Positions 10,368-19,050 of a stretch of DNA of 41,077 bases are shown here, one piece after another. The notes beneath the pieces were generated by a model. That model ran no database searches. It had not been told where the DNA came from and saw only the letters and a program-made list of their open reading frames with translations. The translations under genes and the position numbers were made by a program. Numbering within the stretch: the first letter of the stretch is position 1; every line of letters begins with the position of its first letter. The DNA is from Bacteroidales bacterium (lineage in GTDB: Bacteria > Bacteroidota > Bacteroidia > Bacteroidales > Muribaculaceae). The stretch lies in contig JAQXIE010000073.1 of assembly GCA_029007645.1 (NCBI GenBank), positions 1 through 41,077 of the forward strand, given 5' to 3'.

Positions 10368-11768
10368 TCAGGATTGTTTTAGTTGCTCCACAAACTTGTC
10401 GATCCGATGCAGTTGATCGGGGATATGGATGTTCTGGGGGCAGTGGGGTTCGCATTGGCCGCAGCCTATGCAGTGGTTTGCCTGACGCAGACGCGGTACA
10501 CTCCGGTCGTAACCAACCAGGAATGCTTTGCGGGCCTTGCGGTAGCCTTCGTTGTCGGCCGAGGCTATCACGTTGCCCTCGTTGACGCACTTGTTGTAAT
10601 GCCTGAAGATTCCCGGTATGTCGAGTCCGAAAGGGCACGGCATGCAGTACTGGCAGGCCGTGCAGGGTATGGTCTCGTAGTCCTGCATGCGCACCGCGGT
10701 GTCTTCCAGAAGTTCCAGCTCGGCGGGCGTGCAGGGCTCCAGCGGACAGAAGGTGTTCAGATTGTCGACCAGATGCTCCTTGTAGGTCATTCCGCTCAGC
10801 ACGGTGAGCACTTTCTGGGGCGTGCCGGCGAACCGGAACGCCCACGATGCCACGCTCTCCTCCGGGCGCTGCTCCTTGAGCCGCGCGTTCAGGAAGTCGG
10901 CCAGTGTGGCCAGACGGCCTCCCAGCAGCGGTTCCATAATCACCGCCGGGATGTTGCGCTTGGCAAGCTCGTCATACAGATATTCCGCATTGACATTGTG
11001 CTCCGAGGCGTGCTTCCAGTCGACATAGTTGAGCTGGATCTGCACGAAGTCCCATTTGGCTTTGCCCTCGTCATGCATCTTGAGCAGATGATCGAACGCC
11101 TTGACATCGCCATGGAACGACCAGCCTAAATTGCGGATGCGTCCTGCTTCGCGCTCCTTCTGCAGGAATTTCAGCACGCCGTTGTCGATGAATCGCTGAT
11201 TGAATGTCGCGATGCTGTCGTCGCCTCCACCTATGGCATGGAGCAGCAGGTAGTCCAGATGGTCCGTGCGCAGGTTCTTGAGCGAGTTGCGGTACATCGC
11301 AACCGATGCGTCGTAAGTCTGTGTTTCAGGCGAGAAGTTCGACAGTTTGGTGGCTATGAAATATTTGTCGCGGGGATGGCGGCTCAGGGCGATGCCCGTG
11401 GATTCTTCCGACCGGCCCTGGCAATATACGGGGGATGTGTCGAAATAGTTAACGCCGTGTGCCAGCGCGTAGTCCACCAGTTCGTTGACCGTGTCCTGGT
11501 CGATGACTTCCTGGATCACGCCATCTTTGTCATTGCCGCCCGGCTTGGCATTGGGGTCGGCCATGGTCGGGAGACGCATCATGCCGTAGCCCAACAGCGA
11601 CACCTTGTCGCCGGTGCTCGGATTGACGCGGTAGGTCATCTCGCCGCTCTTGTGTCTGGGTGTGGCCGCGCCGGTGTTCTTGTCGCTGCATGCCGACAAG
11701 CCGGCCGTCGCCAGTCCTGCGATTCCTGTTATCTTCAGAAAATCGCGCCGTGATATGTTGTTGCCCAT
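10368..11768 (-). CDS. Tat-exported aldo/keto reductase lipoprotein with two 4Fe-4S motifs
   Basis: The 466-residue protein starts with a twin-arginine signal (SRRDFLK at residues 6-12) running into a lipobox with Cys27 (LSAC), so it is probably folded, exported by Tat and lipid-anchored in the envelope. An aldo/keto reductase barrel follows with the tetrad visible: Asp in NYFDTS, Tyr in VYCQGRSE, Lys in FIATKL and His in LLLHAIG. The C-terminus adds Cys clusters CTACQYCMPCP and CIGCGQCEPHCP, suited to iron-sulfur centres. Similar ferredoxin-tailed reductases are common in Bacteroides and are thought to pass electrons between a substrate and a redox partner. The substrate is unknown. The upstream polyferredoxin and downstream tatAC suggest a self-contained envelope redox module. 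Confidence 0.88.
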   Translation of the reverse strand: MGNNISRRDFLKITGIAGLATAGLSACSDKNTGAATPRHKSGEMTYRVNPSTGDKVSLLGYGMMRLPTMADPNAKPGGNDKDGVIQEVIDQDTVNELVDYALAHGVNYFDTSPVYCQGRSEESTGIALSRHPRDKYFIATKLSNFSPETQTYDASVAMYRNSLKNLRTDHLDYLLLHAIGGGDDSIATFNQRFIDNGVLKFLQKEREAGRIRNLGWSFHGDVKAFDHLLKMHDEGKAKWDFVQIQLNYVDWKHASEHNVNAEYLYDELAKRNIPAVIMEPLLGGRLATLADFLNARLKEQRPEESVASWAFRFAGTPQKVLTVLSGMTYKEHLVDNLNTFCPLEPCTPAELELLEDTAVRMQDYETIPCTACQYCMPCPFGLDIPGIFRHYNKCVNEGNVIASADNEGYRKARKAFLVGYDRSVPRLRQANHCIGCGQCEPHCPQNIHIPDQLHRIDKFVEQLKQS

Positions 11769-11804
11769 TTTATGCTTTGATTTCTTGAGTTGTAATTGAA
11801 TTTG

Positions 11805-13316
11805 TCACACATCGCGGTGCACTTCGTTGCCCTCGACATAGATGGCGCTGAACGGACGTGCCGGGCACAGGTTCTCGCAGGCGCCGCAGCCTATGCACTT
11901 CTCCGTATCGACGGCGGGAATCCTGACCGATTCCGGGTCGCCCGGAACGGAAGGCACCATCAGGATGGCGCCGGCGGGGCAGTGACGTGCGCAATTGCCG
12001 CAGGCCAGACCTTCGGTGACGGGTATGCAGTTCTTGCGGATCCATACGGCATGGCCGATCTGGATGGCCGATTTCTCGGCGATGGTAATGGGGCGGATGG
12101 CTCCCGAGGGGCAGACCTGCGAGCAGCGGTTGCACTCCGGGCGGCAGTATCCGCGTTCGTACGATGACTCGGGCTGCATCAGTGTCACCAGTCCGGCCGA
12201 GGGGCGCAGCACGTCGTTGGGGCAGGCCGAGACGCATAGCTGGCAGCCCGTGCAATGCCGGGCCATGTTGCGCAGGCTGATGGCGCCCGGAGGCACTATC
12301 GGCGTGGTGCGTTCCGGTTTTTGCTTGTCCTCGATCACGGCCAGACCGCCGTCGAGTTTGCCGGTCTGTGCCTTGAGGGCGGCGGTGCCGCCGGCCAGTG
12401 CCAAGCCGGTTACGAAGGCCCGGCGTCCCACGTCGGGCGCTTCCGATTTATTGACCTTGGCATCGGCCGTTGCCGGTTTGTTGCGGCGCGAACCGTAACG
12501 CATGCCGTAGCTGATGGCGCCGTGCGCGCATGTGCCTATGCAGTCCATGCACGCCACGCACCGGCTGTAGTCCACGCTGTGCTCCTTGCCGTTGATGCAC
12601 GACGATTTGCATTGACGAGAGCAGAGTCCGCAGGCGTTGCACTTATTCTTGTCGATGCGAATGCCCAGCAGCGAGTAGCGCGACAGGAAACCGAGCACCG
12701 TACCCACCGGGCAGATCGTGTTGCAGTAAGTGCGCCCTCCGCGCCATGCCAGGATTGCAACGACCACAAATGTCACTGCGGCAATCACGAACACCGGGAT
12801 GCTGCGTATCCACACCTCATTCTCATAGAAAGCGTAGCTGCCGGCGCGTTCGGCAATATAGGCGAACAGGTTGTTGATCCAGTCGTAGACCGGGGCGAAC
12901 AGGTTGGACGCGATGCGTCCGTATGAACTGTAGGGCGCAAGCAAAGCGACAAACGATCCGATGCCCGCGATCATGGCGACGATGAAGAGAGCCAGCACCG
13001 TGTAGCGCAGCCAGCTCACAGCCGGCGAGTAGCCGAACCGATACTTACCTTTCTTGCTGCGGCTATGCACCCACGACACCACGTCCTGCATCACTCCCAT
13101 CGGGCATATCACCGAGCAGTAAACGCGCCCTAAAAGCAGCGTCAGAATCACGAGCCCGACGATCACTCCGACATTCAGCGCAAGGACTGCCGGCAGAAAC
13201 TGAACCTTCGCCATCCAGCCCAGCCATCCATGTACACTCCCTGTGAAATCCAGAAACAGCAACGTGATGCCTGCGAAAAATATTACCGCTAATATTGTCC
13301 TGATTTTTCTCAGCAT
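11805..13316 (-). CDS. NapH/NapG-like membrane polyferredoxin fusion with internal Tat-like signal
   Basis: The first 230 residues resemble NapH: about four or five transmembrane helices with two Cys motifs (GRVYCSVICPMG near 64-75 and GRTYCNTICPVG near 195-205), then 4Fe-4S clusters (CNACGLCSRQCKSSC, CVACMDCIGTC). Near residue 298 comes a second export-like signal, GRRAFVTGLALAGGTAALKA. After it is a NapG-like domain with further clusters (CTGCQLCVSACP, CRPECNRCSQVCP, CGNCARHCP, CIGCGACENLCP). NapG and NapH are normally separate proteins that feed quinol electrons to periplasmic reductases; here they form one 503-residue chain. It is the first gene of the run with the reductase, tatA and tatC, and is probably its electron supplier. 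Confidence 0.85.
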   Translation of the reverse strand: MLRKIRTILAVIFFAGITLLFLDFTGSVHGWLGWMAKVQFLPAVLALNVGVIVGLVILTLLLGRVYCSVICPMGVMQDVVSWVHSRSKKGKYRFGYSPAVSWLRYTVLALFIVAMIAGIGSFVALLAPYSSYGRIASNLFAPVYDWINNLFAYIAERAGSYAFYENEVWIRSIPVFVIAAVTFVVVAILAWRGGRTYCNTICPVGTVLGFLSRYSLLGIRIDKNKCNACGLCSRQCKSSCINGKEHSVDYSRCVACMDCIGTCAHGAISYGMRYGSRRNKPATADAKVNKSEAPDVGRRAFVTGLALAGGTAALKAQTGKLDGGLAVIEDKQKPERTTPIVPPGAISLRNMARHCTGCQLCVSACPNDVLRPSAGLVTLMQPESSYERGYCRPECNRCSQVCPSGAIRPITIAEKSAIQIGHAVWIRKNCIPVTEGLACGNCARHCPAGAILMVPSVPGDPESVRIPAVDTEKCIGCGACENLCPARPFSAIYVEGNEVHRDV

Positions 13317-13318
13317 AA

Positions 13319-13348
13319 TAGATAATGTCCTTATAGATAATGTCCTTA
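13319..13348 (-). repeat. Tandem 15-bp repeat carrying two AAGGA ribosome-site-like cores
   Basis: TAGATAATGTCCTTA occurs twice without a gap (13319-13333 and 13334-13348). On the coding (minus) strand each copy gives AAGGACATTATCTA. The nearer AAGGA core lies about 11 bases before the polyferredoxin ATG at 13316, so the ribosome-binding region is duplicated. Confidence 0.6.
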
Positions 13349-13364
13349 AGTTGTTTTCTTACCG

Positions 13365-13395
13365 CAAATATAGTAAATAAAAGAATGTCATGCAA
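13365..13395 (-). promoter_or_regulatory. Promoter of the polyferredoxin-reductase-tatAC operon
   Basis: The minus strand reads TTG (13395-13393), 20 bases, TATATTTG (13372-13365), matching the Bacteroidota consensus. The start would be near 13358, about 40 bases before the first gene. No other such match was seen in the short gaps between the four genes. Confidence 0.7.
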
Positions 13396-13476
13396 TAGCG
13401 TGTGGCAGTATGTATAATTATTACCGTAACATTGGTAAAGATGCACAAATCATGTATTATTAACCCGTTATGGGTA

Positions 13477-13507
13477 TTGCGGATTTGCCGTAGGGGTTGT
13501 AATTTTG
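13477..13507 (+). promoter_or_regulatory. Promoter of the PepSY gene
   Basis: TTG (13477-13479), 20 bases, TAATTTTG (13500-13507) is a full Bacteroidota promoter match, with a leader of about 25 bases to the ATG at 13540. It diverges from the polyferredoxin promoter; about 80 bases separate the two. Confidence 0.75.
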
Positions 13508-13539
13508 TGGCCTAAACAGTTAAACAATTACAACAACAC

Positions 13540-15027
13540 ATGAATAAGGCGCAATGGCGGCGACAACATAAGTGGAGCGGCATCATATCCTGCTTTTTTC
13601 TGCTGATGTTCAGCGTGTCGGGAATCATCTTGAATCACCGGCAGGCTGTGTCGGATATCGATGTCAGCCGTTCGTTGCTGCCTGGACGCTACAGTTATAG
13701 CAAATGGAACGGCGGTCTGCTGCGTGGTTCCGTGCGCTATGTGTCCGATCATGCCGCGCCTTCGGTGCTTGTCTACGGCAACAGCGGCATCTGGCTCACC
13801 GACAGCACGGGACGAAGCTTTGCAGACTTTAACCGCGGGTTGCCCGCAGGAGCTGACAACCGCCAGGTGCGGGGAATGGTGCAGACGGCCGACAGCACAT
13901 TGTTTGCCGCAACGATCTTCGATCTGTACCGCTACGACGCACAGTCCGGGAAATGGCTCCGCGTAAGCCTCCCCAGACCAGACGACGAGAAGTTGACCGA
14001 CGTCGCTACGGACGGCAAGACTCTGGTAGTCGCGGGCCGGTCAAATCTCTACGTGTCGGAGCCTCCCTTCAAAAGTTTCCGAAAAGTGCAGATTGCGGCC
14101 CCCGCGGACTATGTCGAAAAAGTAACATTGTTCCGGACAATATGGACACTGCATAGCGGGGCTCTGTTCGGTCTCCCCGGCCGTATATTTGTGGATATTA
14201 TCGGGGTGATTTTCATCTTTCTGAGCATTACCGGAATAATATGCTGGCTGGTGCCGAAGCATATCCGGCGCAAGGCGCTGAATGGCGTTAAGGCCATGCG
14301 CTCCATGCACGTATTCGGATTCTCATCGCGCTGGCACCGTAACATCGGCGCTGGCACGATTGTGCTGACCATGGCCGTGGTGATCACCGGATGGTGTCTC
14401 CGTCCGCCGGTATTGGTGCTGTTGGCTCTGAACAAGGTCCCGACCCTGCCGGGCACGACGCTGCACAGCGACAATCCCTGGAATGACAAACTCCGTATGG
14501 TCAGATATGACGAGAGTCGCGGTGACTGGTTGCTGTCGACCTCCGAGGGATTCTATGCGTTGAGTTCGCCGGACAGCATGCCGGTCAAGCAGCAACAGAC
14601 TCCGCCGGTAAGCGTGATGGGTCTGAATGTGATGCACCCCGACGGTCAGGGCCGGTGGCTGTGCGGCTCTTTCAGCGGAATGTATGTCTGGGACCCGGGA
14701 CAAGGTATTTCGTTGGATTATTTCACGGGGCAGCCTGTGCGGGAAGTCAGCGGACCTCCCTTCGGCAAGCGCGCCGTGTCGGGCTATAGCCGCGACTTCG
14801 GCCCTGTTCCCGTGGTCGTGGAATATAATGACGGCACGGATGTGCTGGAGCAACCCGCCGAACTGTCGCATCTGCCGATGTCGCTCTGGGCAGTGGCCCT
14901 GGAGATCCACAACGGCCGAATCTATTTCGGCCCCCTTGCGACTTATGTGTTCGTGTTCCTGGCGGGTCTGATTTTCTTCTGGTGCCTGCTGAGCGGCTGG
15001 AAGATGCGCAAACCCCGTTCAAAATAG
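13540..15027 (+). CDS. PepSY-associated transmembrane protein
   Basis: The 495-residue membrane protein opens with the typical PepSY_TM segment (RRQHKWSGIISCFF, helix about residues 13-31, with the HK and NHR motifs). It has further helices near 215-240 and 265-290 and a last one near 467-488, with two large extracytoplasmic parts between. Members of this family usually lie beside TonB receptors and are implicated in reducing or handling iron or heme at the inner membrane. The downstream HmuY and receptor genes support that role here. It has its own promoter, and a second promoter stands before the next gene. Confidence 0.82.
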   Translation: MNKAQWRRQHKWSGIISCFFLLMFSVSGIILNHRQAVSDIDVSRSLLPGRYSYSKWNGGLLRGSVRYVSDHAAPSVLVYGNSGIWLTDSTGRSFADFNRGLPAGADNRQVRGMVQTADSTLFAATIFDLYRYDAQSGKWLRVSLPRPDDEKLTDVATDGKTLVVAGRSNLYVSEPPFKSFRKVQIAAPADYVEKVTLFRTIWTLHSGALFGLPGRIFVDIIGVIFIFLSITGIICWLVPKHIRRKALNGVKAMRSMHVFGFSSRWHRNIGAGTIVLTMAVVITGWCLRPPVLVLLALNKVPTLPGTTLHSDNPWNDKLRMVRYDESRGDWLLSTSEGFYALSSPDSMPVKQQQTPPVSVMGLNVMHPDGQGRWLCGSFSGMYVWDPGQGISLDYFTGQPVREVSGPPFGKRAVSGYSRDFGPVPVVVEYNDGTDVLEQPAELSHLPMSLWAVALEIHNGRIYFGPLATYVFVFLAGLIFFWCLLSGWKMRKPRSK

Positions 15028-15073
15028 TTAACAATAATTTAATATAAGTGTACAAAATACCCCGATTGGAGTA

Positions 15074-15104
15074 TTGCGTAGCTGACCGACATGCTGTAAT
15101 TTTG
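15074..15104 (+). promoter_or_regulatory. Promoter of the heme-uptake genes
   Basis: TTG (15074-15076), 20 bases, TAATTTTG (15097-15104) is a second full consensus match, about 34 bases before the ATG at 15138. It would drive the small secreted proteins, the HmuY-like lipoprotein and the TonB receptor independently of the PepSY gene. Confidence 0.75.
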
Positions 15105-15137
15105 CAGCGTAATTCAAGAGAAACAACAATTTATAAT

Positions 15138-15572
15138 ATGAATAGAAGCATAATTCTCATGTTGGGCCTTTGCACGCTTGTCGGAGCATCGGCTCAGGAG
15201 AAAGCCCTGCGGGTCGAACTGACCGACGGCAACGCCGAATACTTCAAATTGGTTGAGAAGCCCGTGATGACATTCGAAGGAGAGAATGTCAGGATTGCCT
15301 CGACGTCGCTCACTTCTGATTACCCGCGCGTCGACGTGGTGTCGATGACATTCGTGGATGCCTCAGCCGGCATCGAGGCTCCGGCTCAGGGTGTGACCGT
15401 CTATAGCTATGATGGCACGACTTTCAGATGCCCCGGCAATGATATCACCGTTTACGACCTGCAGGGTGTGCGTCTGGCTGATGCCGCCGATTCGGTAAGC
15501 CTCGCAGGTTTTCCCGCCGGTGTGTATGTGATAAGAACCAACAATAAATCGATAAAAGTTACTAAGAAATAA
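15138..15572 (+). CDS. Small secreted protein with T9SS-like tail
   Basis: The 144-residue product has a signal peptide (about residues 1-19, ending ASA) and a short beta-rich body containing LTDGNAEYFKL, a form seen at the start of many Muribaculaceae secreted proteins. The tail (ITVYDLQGVRL ... GVYVIRTNNKSIKVTKK) looks like a type A T9SS sorting domain. The next gene starts 1 base after its stop. Its body and that of the next protein share the pattern of a short strand pair (VTLNDGTK / VELTDGNA), so they may be related. No biochemical role can be read from it; its place in the heme operon suggests surface heme or iron handling. Confidence 0.75.
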   Translation: MNRSIILMLGLCTLVGASAQEKALRVELTDGNAEYFKLVEKPVMTFEGENVRIASTSLTSDYPRVDVVSMTFVDASAGIEAPAQGVTVYSYDGTTFRCPGNDITVYDLQGVRLADAADSVSLAGFPAGVYVIRTNNKSIKVTKK

Positions 15573-15573
15573 A

Positions 15574-16155
15574 ATGAAAAAGATACTGTTTGCAGCTGCT
15601 CTCGCCGCAGCCTGCTCTTTCGGTGCCGATGCCGATCTGCTCACCGTAACGCTCAACGACGGCACAAAGACCAGCTTCCCCGTAGATAATATCAAGGAGG
15701 TGACCTTTACCGAGGAAACCATCGCCGATACCTTCGCCGGCACTTACTCCGGCATGAATGACGTCAGCATCAACAATCAGTGGACTTACTCCACCGGAAT
15801 CGACTATGTCATCACAGCCAACCAGGACGGCACGATCAATCTGCAGGTTCCCGAGTACACCCTGACCGGTACCGTGATGGGCGATATGACAATCGGTGCA
15901 TATACCGTCAGCAATATCGCATACGATGAGGCCTCGAAGAGCTTTGTGCGCGATTACAGCCAGGATGGTATCAGCTTGCATGTCAAGGCTGTCAAAGACG
16001 GAAAGACGTCCCTGGATGGCGACTATACTATGGGCGAAGGCTGCAACGTTGTGATTGAAAAGACCGACCAGGGTCTCAAGGTAGTCAATGCCTTCAAGAT
16101 GGGAGCCATGCCTTTCCTCATCGTTGCTACATTCACTCAGAGCGCTGCCGAGTAA
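15574..16155 (+). CDS. Secreted calycin-like domain protein
   Basis: The 193-residue product has a signal peptide (residues 1-20) and a short strand pair (LLTVTLNDGTKTSFPVDNIKEVTF). An eight-strand-like beta domain follows, from about residue 50 to the end (FAGTYSGMNDVSI ... FLIVATFTQ), of the Bacteroidales calycin-like type. Calycins are small barrels that often bind hydrophobic ligands or heme. It sits between the T9SS-tail protein and the HmuY-like lipoprotein with almost no spacing, so a role in binding heme or a related ligand is a reasonable inference but is unproven. Confidence 0.75.
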   Translation: MKKILFAAALAAACSFGADADLLTVTLNDGTKTSFPVDNIKEVTFTEETIADTFAGTYSGMNDVSINNQWTYSTGIDYVITANQDGTINLQVPEYTLTGTVMGDMTIGAYTVSNIAYDEASKSFVRDYSQDGISLHVKAVKDGKTSLDGDYTMGEGCNVVIEKTDQGLKVVNAFKMGAMPFLIVATFTQSAAE

Positions 16156-16174
16156 TCATTTATAATCAAGAAAG

Positions 16175-16954
16175 ATGTTCTGTAGAAAATCCATATTTGG
16201 CCTTTGCATGATTGCGACGCTCGCGGCGTTGCAGTCCTGCAACGGTATTATGGACGGCATCTACGACGATCCTCCCGCCGCTCCGGCAACCACGGTCGAC
16301 GGCCAGCTATATATCGACGCTTCCGACTGGGCCGAATGGCACTATATTGATTTCCCGGCTCTGGCCCGGGCCGTGAACGACGACCCCGAGTTCAACACCT
16401 CGTCGCTATGGAGTACATATCCGGTGCCGGTTGAGGGAGAGGGGAGCGCCGACGGTAAGTGGGGCATCTATACGTATTGGTACGATGTGTTCGGCGTCGG
16501 GATCTCGGTCAATGAGTTCCGCGATTACAGGCCGACGCCCGCGCAGCCTGAACCCGAGGAATGGACCATTGCCGTACACCGCAACAACGTGCGCACTAAC
16601 GGATGCAAGGCTGCGGCCACGGAATTCAATAATATCGACGACCTTCCCGCCGACGCGGAGTATCTGGAATCGCTTCACTACGAGGAAGATGCCTGGAACG
16701 AGACCGATGTGTGGGTCGTTCAGGAACGTATGCTACAGGGCGTGATCGGCAACCAGGGAATCGATGCGAATCCCGTGCTCTCCTCATGGCTGAAAGTGGA
16801 GATCCCACCCATGCCTCCGGCATTTACGCTCAACGACCGGGTCTTTGTGCTGCGTCTGCCCGACGGCACATACGGGGCTTTGCAACTGGCCGACTATCAG
16901 AGTCCTAAGGGCTTGAAATGCTGTCTTACGATCAATTACCGATATCCACTCTGA
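16175..16954 (+). CDS. HmuY-like heme-binding lipoprotein
   Basis: The 259-residue protein has a lipoprotein signal with lipobox Cys near residue 22 (LQSC) and an Asp/Pro-rich linker. A beta-rich domain follows with features I associate with the HmuY family: a Trp/Tyr-rich strand (DASDWAEWHYIDF), a WTIAVHRNNVRTNG segment, and the closing VFVLRLPDGTYGALQL. HmuY proteins take heme from host hemoproteins at the cell surface and pass it to a TonB receptor. The next gene, 22 bases downstream, is such a receptor, which strengthens the assignment. The heme ligands cannot be identified by eye. Confidence 0.82.
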   Translation: MFCRKSIFGLCMIATLAALQSCNGIMDGIYDDPPAAPATTVDGQLYIDASDWAEWHYIDFPALARAVNDDPEFNTSSLWSTYPVPVEGEGSADGKWGIYTYWYDVFGVGISVNEFRDYRPTPAQPEPEEWTIAVHRNNVRTNGCKAAATEFNNIDDLPADAEYLESLHYEEDAWNETDVWVVQERMLQGVIGNQGIDANPVLSSWLKVEIPPMPPAFTLNDRVFVLRLPDGTYGALQLADYQSPKGLKCCLTINYRYPL

Positions 16955-16976
16955 ATAATCCGAAAACGTTGAAATC

Positions 16977-18989
16977 ATGCGCGATACTGTCAGAATAACG
17001 GCGGCGTTGATGCTTGTCGGCACGTCGGTTGCCGGCTACAGCTCGGAGCTCCCGGCGGAAACGTCGGGCGTGGCCCCCGTCGAGGCTGTCAGCCAACCGG
17101 ATTCGCTTAGCCTGGCGTCGTACGACCTCGGCGAACTGGTGGTGACCGGTACGCGCGTGCCTAAACTTCTGAAGGACACGCCGGTGCAGACGCGTCTCAT
17201 TACGTCGGCCCAGATCAGTCGCTCGGATGCCACCGATATCCAGGATCTGTTGCAGCAGGAGATGCCCGGTCTGGAGTTCACGTATGCCATGAACCAGCAG
17301 ACGCACCTGAATTTCAACGGTCAGGGAGGTCAGAGCGTCCTCTTTCTGGTGGACGGCGAGCGGCTTGCCGGCGAGACGATGGATGACGTCGATTTCTCGC
17401 GGCTGGACATGAACAACGTGGACCGTATCGAGATCGTGAAGGGAGCGGCAAGCGCTCTTTACGGCAGCAATGCCGGCGGAGGAGTGGTGAACATCATTAC
17501 GCGCCGGGCATCGCGCCCGTGGGCCATAGCCGGCAGCGCACGCATAGCCCGTCACAACGAGCAACGCTACACGCTGTCGGTCACCAACCGCGGCAGCTGG
17601 ATCGAAAACGTACTTTCGGCCAACCGCAGCTCGATCGACAATTACGATGTACACAGTGCGCCGAATCCTGTGACCCGAGTCGTGAGCACCATCTACGGCA
17701 ACGAGGTCTGGAATTTCCGCGACCGGCTGTCGGTTACGCCTGTCAAAAGCCTGCGAATTACGGGCCGCGCCGGATACTTCTTCCGTCAGCTGCGCCGTGT
17801 CGACGACTCGCCCGAGCGTTACCGCGATTTCAGTGCCGGCCTCAAGGCCGAATGGGATATCTCCAAGGACCATCGGCTGGAAGTGGCCTATTCGTTCGAC
17901 CAGTACGACAAGTCGACTTACTATAAAATCAGCCATCTCGACGTGCGCAATTACAGCAATGTCCAGAACAGTGTCCGCGCTCTCTATACATGGTGGACCG
18001 GCGAAAAGGGCACCTTTATGGCCGGCGCCGATTTCATGCGCGACTACATGCGCAATGACCGGCTTGCCGTCGGGTCGCGTTCGCAGCTGTCGGCCGACGC
18101 CTTCATGCAGTACGACTGGACAATCTCGCCTCAGTGGGAACTGGTTGGCGCCCTGCGTTACGATTACTTTTCCGACGGCCATGATTCGCATGTCACGCCC
18201 AAGATTTCGGCGCGTTACAGTCCGCGTTACGACCTGACGCTGCGCCTCAGCTACGGTATGGGTTTCCGCGCGCCGACGCTCAAGGAGAAGTATTATCAGT
18301 TCGATATGGCCGGCATCTGGATCGTTAACGGCAATCCGCTGCTCAAACCCGAAAGCAGCCACAATGTCAGTTTGTCGGCCGAGTATACCCACGGACATTA
18401 CAATGTCACTGTGTCGGGCTATTACAACAACATCCGTAACCGCATCACAACGGGCGTGCCATATTATCGTCCCGACGGCGACACGCAGCTCTACCTGGAT
18501 TATGTGAATCTGGACCATTACTCGGTTTTAGGTGCCGAGGTGGCGCTGCAGGGCCGATGGAACAACGGCCTCTCGGCGCGCATAACATACGCCTATACCG
18601 ACGAGCACACGGGACGCGGAAAGGATGGCAATTTCGTCGCCAGCCAATATATACCGGCGCGCAAACACTCCCTCACGGCCCGTGGCGACTGGGACAAGAA
18701 ATTCAGCGACAAGTATTCGCTGCGCGTCTCGATCAACGGCCGGGCGCTGTCGGGCATCTCAAATGTAGAATACCGCGACTATTACGACCTGTCGGCCGGA
18801 ACCGTGTCGGTGAAATATCCGCCCTACACACTCTGGAAACTGTCGGTGTCGCAGCTGTTTATCGGCCGGATACGTCTCACGCTGGCTCTCGACAATCTTT
18901 TCAACTACCGGCCGAAGTATTATTATCTGAACTGTCCGCTGACCGACGGTATTAATTTTCAGGCAGGATTCAGCTTCGATATTCCTTAG
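16977..18989 (+). CDS. TonB-dependent outer-membrane receptor (HmuR-like)
   Basis: The 670-residue protein has a signal peptide (about 1-22), a TonB-box-like segment (ELVVTGTRVPKLL), and a plug domain with the standard signatures VLFLVDGER, IEIVKGAASALYGS and GGVVNIITRR. A 22-strand barrel ends in an aromatic residue close to the C-terminus (FSFDIP). Its length and lack of an N-terminal carboxypeptidase-like domain fit heme/siderophore receptors rather than SusC. Paired with the HmuY-like lipoprotein just upstream, it probably imports heme using TonB and proton-motive force. It ends in TAG, showing that TAG is an ordinary stop in this genome. Confidence 0.92.
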   Translation: MRDTVRITAALMLVGTSVAGYSSELPAETSGVAPVEAVSQPDSLSLASYDLGELVVTGTRVPKLLKDTPVQTRLITSAQISRSDATDIQDLLQQEMPGLEFTYAMNQQTHLNFNGQGGQSVLFLVDGERLAGETMDDVDFSRLDMNNVDRIEIVKGAASALYGSNAGGGVVNIITRRASRPWAIAGSARIARHNEQRYTLSVTNRGSWIENVLSANRSSIDNYDVHSAPNPVTRVVSTIYGNEVWNFRDRLSVTPVKSLRITGRAGYFFRQLRRVDDSPERYRDFSAGLKAEWDISKDHRLEVAYSFDQYDKSTYYKISHLDVRNYSNVQNSVRALYTWWTGEKGTFMAGADFMRDYMRNDRLAVGSRSQLSADAFMQYDWTISPQWELVGALRYDYFSDGHDSHVTPKISARYSPRYDLTLRLSYGMGFRAPTLKEKYYQFDMAGIWIVNGNPLLKPESSHNVSLSAEYTHGHYNVTVSGYYNNIRNRITTGVPYYRPDGDTQLYLDYVNLDHYSVLGAEVALQGRWNNGLSARITYAYTDEHTGRGKDGNFVASQYIPARKHSLTARGDWDKKFSDKYSLRVSINGRALSGISNVEYRDYYDLSAGTVSVKYPPYTLWKLSVSQLFIGRIRLTLALDNLFNYRPKYYYLNCPLTDGINFQAGFSFDIP

Positions 18990-19050
18990 AGTGTTTGAAT
19001 TTAACACACTCTTGCAGGTACGCTTTTAAACATTAGATAAACAATACGTT

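Noticed and set aside
16932-18518. A 528-codon open frame antisense to the TonB receptor
   Set aside because: It lies wholly opposite a well-supported receptor gene with no promoter or domain; similar long antisense frames occur opposite the MATE, pyrG and GH3 genes for the same compositional reason.
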